DNA of 64,000 bases, from the NCBI RefSeq assembly GCF_001949145.1, contig NW_019091404.1, forward strand, positions 1,790,661 through 1,854,660, written 5' to 3'. Source of the DNA: Acanthaster planci (Eukaryota; Echinodermata; Asteroidea; Valvatida; Acanthasteridae). Numbering within the stretch: the stretch's first letter is position 1; every line of letters starts with the position of its first letter. This document shows positions 61,340 through 64,000 of this stretch, piece by piece. The notes under the pieces are model-generated. The model had not been told where the DNA came from and ran no database searches. It saw nothing but the letters and a program-made list of their open reading frames with translations. Position numbers and translations under genes: made by a program.

Positions 61340-61480
61340 TTCGTGTTGCACAATACTCAAGGCAAAATCATCAAAGCCTTTATCAATCTGCCCTCGCATA
61401 ATGGTGTGAACTTCGGCTTCGAGCACAGGTGAGTAAAGAAATACCTCTCGGTAAATTAAAAAAAAGTGCCAGTATATCGG
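61340..61480 (-). repeat. Conserved upstream block, minus-strand copy
   Basis: The minus strand shows ACCGAGAGGTATTTCTTTAC, TCACCTGTGCTCGAAGCCGA, GTTCACACCATTATGCG and GATAAAGGCTTTGATG, at the expected distance upstream of the relic exon 1. Confidence 0.6.
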
Positions 61481-61489
61481 ATTTTAAGT

Positions 61490-62400
61490 TACCCATCGGG
61501 CTATATCATTAAAACAAAACAAGAGATAAGAAAACGAAGACAAAAATCAAAATCTGACCTGTGACGAGAGTATTGAATAACAGCCAAGTAAAAGGCTTCA
61601 GTTAGTTTAAACAAAACGTATAGTGTGCTCGGTGTATCACATTAATTATTTGCAATGGAACACTTTGTTACAAGGCTGAGCATGCGGTATGGATGGTCAT
61701 TTCTTCTATATGTTCATAGCATCAACTGAAAGGGTTTGATCCGGCGGTCTATTGTCCCTGATCCTACTTCTTCGTGGGAGTCTCTTCTCTTTAAACCTTT
61801 AAGACATACACTAAACATGTACATGATGGGAGTGCAATTCAGTTTAACAAGATTTGTCCCAAGTTGGACAGAATTGGGGCTCAGTCATTGATCTTTAAAA
61901 TAAAGACAATGGAGATCAATGGGTTCAGTTGTGATGACGTGTGGCAATGTTGTTCCGATGTTAGAGCCACAAGAAGAACCAACGTCATTGAAATAGGTCA
62001 TTAAAAGAAAGTCCCTTTGGGCCCCGAGTTGTTTAAGGAGAGGGGGCAATTTTCCAAGCAACCGAGGCTCCTTTGGAGGGAACTGCACTTCGCTGGTTCA
62101 CAAACGACTATGAAATGCATTCACCAAGGTTGCGTTGCTTCCAACATGAAATGAACACTCCCAACCACATTTAAAACCGATGAGGGGGTACTTCTGCTCA
62201 AGGTGGGGCATGGATAGTTGGACCCTCGAGTTGGTAAATTTCTGAAAACCACTGTCACATTCCACGTAGGCCTATGTTAGTGGCAGGCTCTCATGGGCCT
62301 CAGGTCAAACGCTCCTGTCATCAGTCCCCTGACTAGCGAATAAGAACTATAACTTCGGTCCCCTGTGTCGATGTGACGAGTGCTGACAAATTAATCCTAG
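61490..62400. other. Intergenic, nothing recognised
   Basis: No exon, RNA or repeat that I can name. Open frames are short and without domain signs. Confidence 0.35.
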
Positions 62401-62410
62401 TAAGGTTTAA

Positions 62411-62704
62411 GCTGTTACATTGACTCGCCAAGAAATGATACCAGAGTTTGTCAAGTTGGATGAGGCTCTTTCCATTATCAGAACTACAAATCTATCTCCT
62501 GAGTGCAGACTCGTGGCACTTTTGTTTGGTTGTGTGGTAAAGCGCCAAGATGGGTCGATAACATTTGGAAAGTGAGTCCTGAAATGCCTTAATTGATGTC
62601 AGCGCGGGGCGCTTCCCTGGCAAGTAACATGCCGTCAGCCTCAGACGGTCGCACATTGGCTGGATCAAGGAAGGGAGAGAAGGCAGTTACGTTTTATTGG
62701 CAAG
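62411..62704 (+). other. Exon-like segments of an unknown gene
   Basis: A frame open from 62411 to a GTGAGT donor at 62572 reads TLTRQEMIPEFVKLDEALSI then IRTTNLSPECRLVALLFGCV and ends GSITFGK. A second possible exon starts at ATG 62629 (MPSASDGRTLAGSRKGEKAV) and ends at a GTAAAT donor at 62705. The gap between the two is only about 57 bases, so they are probably alternatives and not one transcript. No family recognised. Confidence 0.25.
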
Positions 62705-63404
62705 GTAAATGGGATTCTTGCCCGCAGCTATAGTGTTGTCAGAAACTATGCTTGAGTATGACATGGCCAAAACCTCACCCTGCTTAATAACTAATACAGC
62801 GAGCACTCTGTTTAATCAAACTGAATGGAGCAGACATAGAAGCGATTGTACTTTACCAACGAACAAGTCCAACGTAAGCGCGCGCGTCTGTAGGGATGGC
62901 TGTCGTCTGCTTGCCGCAAAACACGAAGCAAAATTTGGCAGATTTAAACTAGATGCAAGAATATCATTGTCAGATTTTTAGTGGCTTCCACCTAAAGTCA
63001 TTTCGAAAATTACGCGATGTAGACTTTGCTATGGAATTCTTTACATCTGGGATGTGTGGGGCAGTCAGCCAGATCTTCTTTCCATACGCCATGACAAAAT
63101 CGTGGAAATTAGTGACAAGCTGAACCACAGTGTTGTACATAGGCTCCCATCATGACATTATCTGCTTTAGGGTGGACAGATATCCTATTTTCATCTGCAA
63201 AGCTGGACTGTAATGCTAAAAGCAACCCTTTAGCTCAAGCCAACGGGAGAATTTGACACGCTTGGTTGCGGCAGTCAAGCTGTTCCCCCACCCCCCGTGG
63301 GAGCATGCACGCAAAATGAGCCAATTCTGTTGTCAGATTTTTTTATATTTGTCCGTTTACTGATCATAAGTTGTGATTTATAAACGACGTAAATAAGTTA
63401 TTGG

Positions 63405-63560
63405 CTTAGTAACTCAATTTTATTTCTGGTGGAGAATAATCAATATTTTTATCTGCGCTTGTAGCGGAGGTTCACTGGTAATTTGCGTAACGGGGTTGAT
63501 AAAAGCTTTGATAATTTTGCCTCGAACTTTTGGTAGCAATTAAGCAAAGGTAGGTCTGTG
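63405..63560 (+). repeat. Conserved upstream block, orphan plus-strand copy at the window end
   Basis: GCGCTTGTAGCGGAGGTTCA, CTGGTAATTT, GGGGTTGATAAAAGCTTTGA and GGTAGGTCTGTGTCAAA are in the standard order. In the array a gene start follows such a block at 0.5-1.6 kb, which here would be at or just beyond the end of the window. Confidence 0.5.
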
Positions 63561-64000
63561 TCAAAACGTTCTTTACGTCTTCAACCGTATAGGCCTACAG
63601 TCTTTCTAGGACTCCAGAAGTTTTTTAATGACACGGTAATGGATGATGAGCAGATCCTCACTTTGCTCTGCACCACCTGCTCATGAAAAACCATGTATTT
63701 AGCTCTACTCTAGGTTTCCCGCAAATTTTCATACATTTTTGTTAAACTCCACCTTCGTCTCTAAACTCCATTGCTTTTTATATGCTTGATTTAATATTTA
63801 GACGTTAATTTTGGATTTTGTTCAGTTTTTTGCAATGCCACACTTTTTAATGAAAGACTATTGGGCGTTGTCGTCCACCCTTGCCGAACGTACGATAGAT
63901 GCAACATTAGAATGTCAACTTGCGATAATTTCTTTCAATTTTGTCACATGATTGAATACTGTCTATCTATCTTTGTGCATGGTCGTACATCGACCGATGA

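Overview
The window is a stretch of animal (metazoan) nuclear genome. It holds a tandem array of trypsin-family (S1A) serine protease genes, all on the plus strand, with spliced genes, GT-AG introns, AATAAA signals, TATA-type promoters and many transposon relics. Each gene has five coding exons of near-constant size (43, 151-163, 251-257, 140 and 186-195 nt) and intron phases 1, 2, 1, 0. The catalytic His, Asp and Ser lie on exons 2, 3 and 5. This is the architecture known for vertebrate trypsinogen genes. With the foldback, CR1/L2-like and tRNA-SINE repeats it suggests a marine invertebrate deuterostome. An echinoderm is my best guess, but that is a weak inference from sequence style alone.

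Layout: T1 (1524-5325), T2 (8121-11067), pseudogene psiT3 (14749-15446), T4 (17588-20854), T5 (24311-27280), T6 (31612-34581), T7 (40292-44955) and T8 (52756-56534). All seven full genes have open spliced reading frames of 258-265 residues. The first four full genes have lost the catalytic serine: T1 has Glu, T2 has Thr, T4 and T5 have Asp. T2 has also lost the catalytic His (Lys) and the specificity Asp (Asn). The last three genes (T6, T7, T8) keep the full triad. The array is therefore divided into a 5' block of putative pseudoproteases and a 3' block of putative active trypsins, plus one truncated pseudogene.

Upstream of most genes lies a repeated architecture: a block of about 200 bp centred on a GTTCACATGGAAT motif, then about 500-800 bp of related sequence, then a proximal promoter with a forkhead-like TGTTTAC, a GATA-like AGATAA, a CTGGTTATC...TTACGTCA box, a TATA element, and a short leader ending TTCACC-ATG. 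Forkhead plus GATA is a typical gut/endoderm combination, so co-expression as digestive enzymes is a reasonable inference. T1-T5 are also preceded by degenerate G/T-rich minisatellites that I do not see before T6-T8. T6 and T7 lie in a segmental duplication of about 6-7 kb.

Between and after the genes are inverted (minus-strand) fragments of the same unit near 28.2, 37.1-37.7, 48.8-50.8 and 60.9-61.5 kb. There are also several foldback MITE-like elements, a CR1/L2-like LINE relic, a tRNA-derived SINE, a triplet array of about 400 bp and one 382-base assembly gap. A few exon-like minus- or plus-strand segments (38.3, 51.2, 57.9-58.3 and 62.4-62.7 kb) do not belong to the trypsin family and are unidentified. 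Another copy of the upstream block at 63.4 kb suggests that the array may continue beyond the window.
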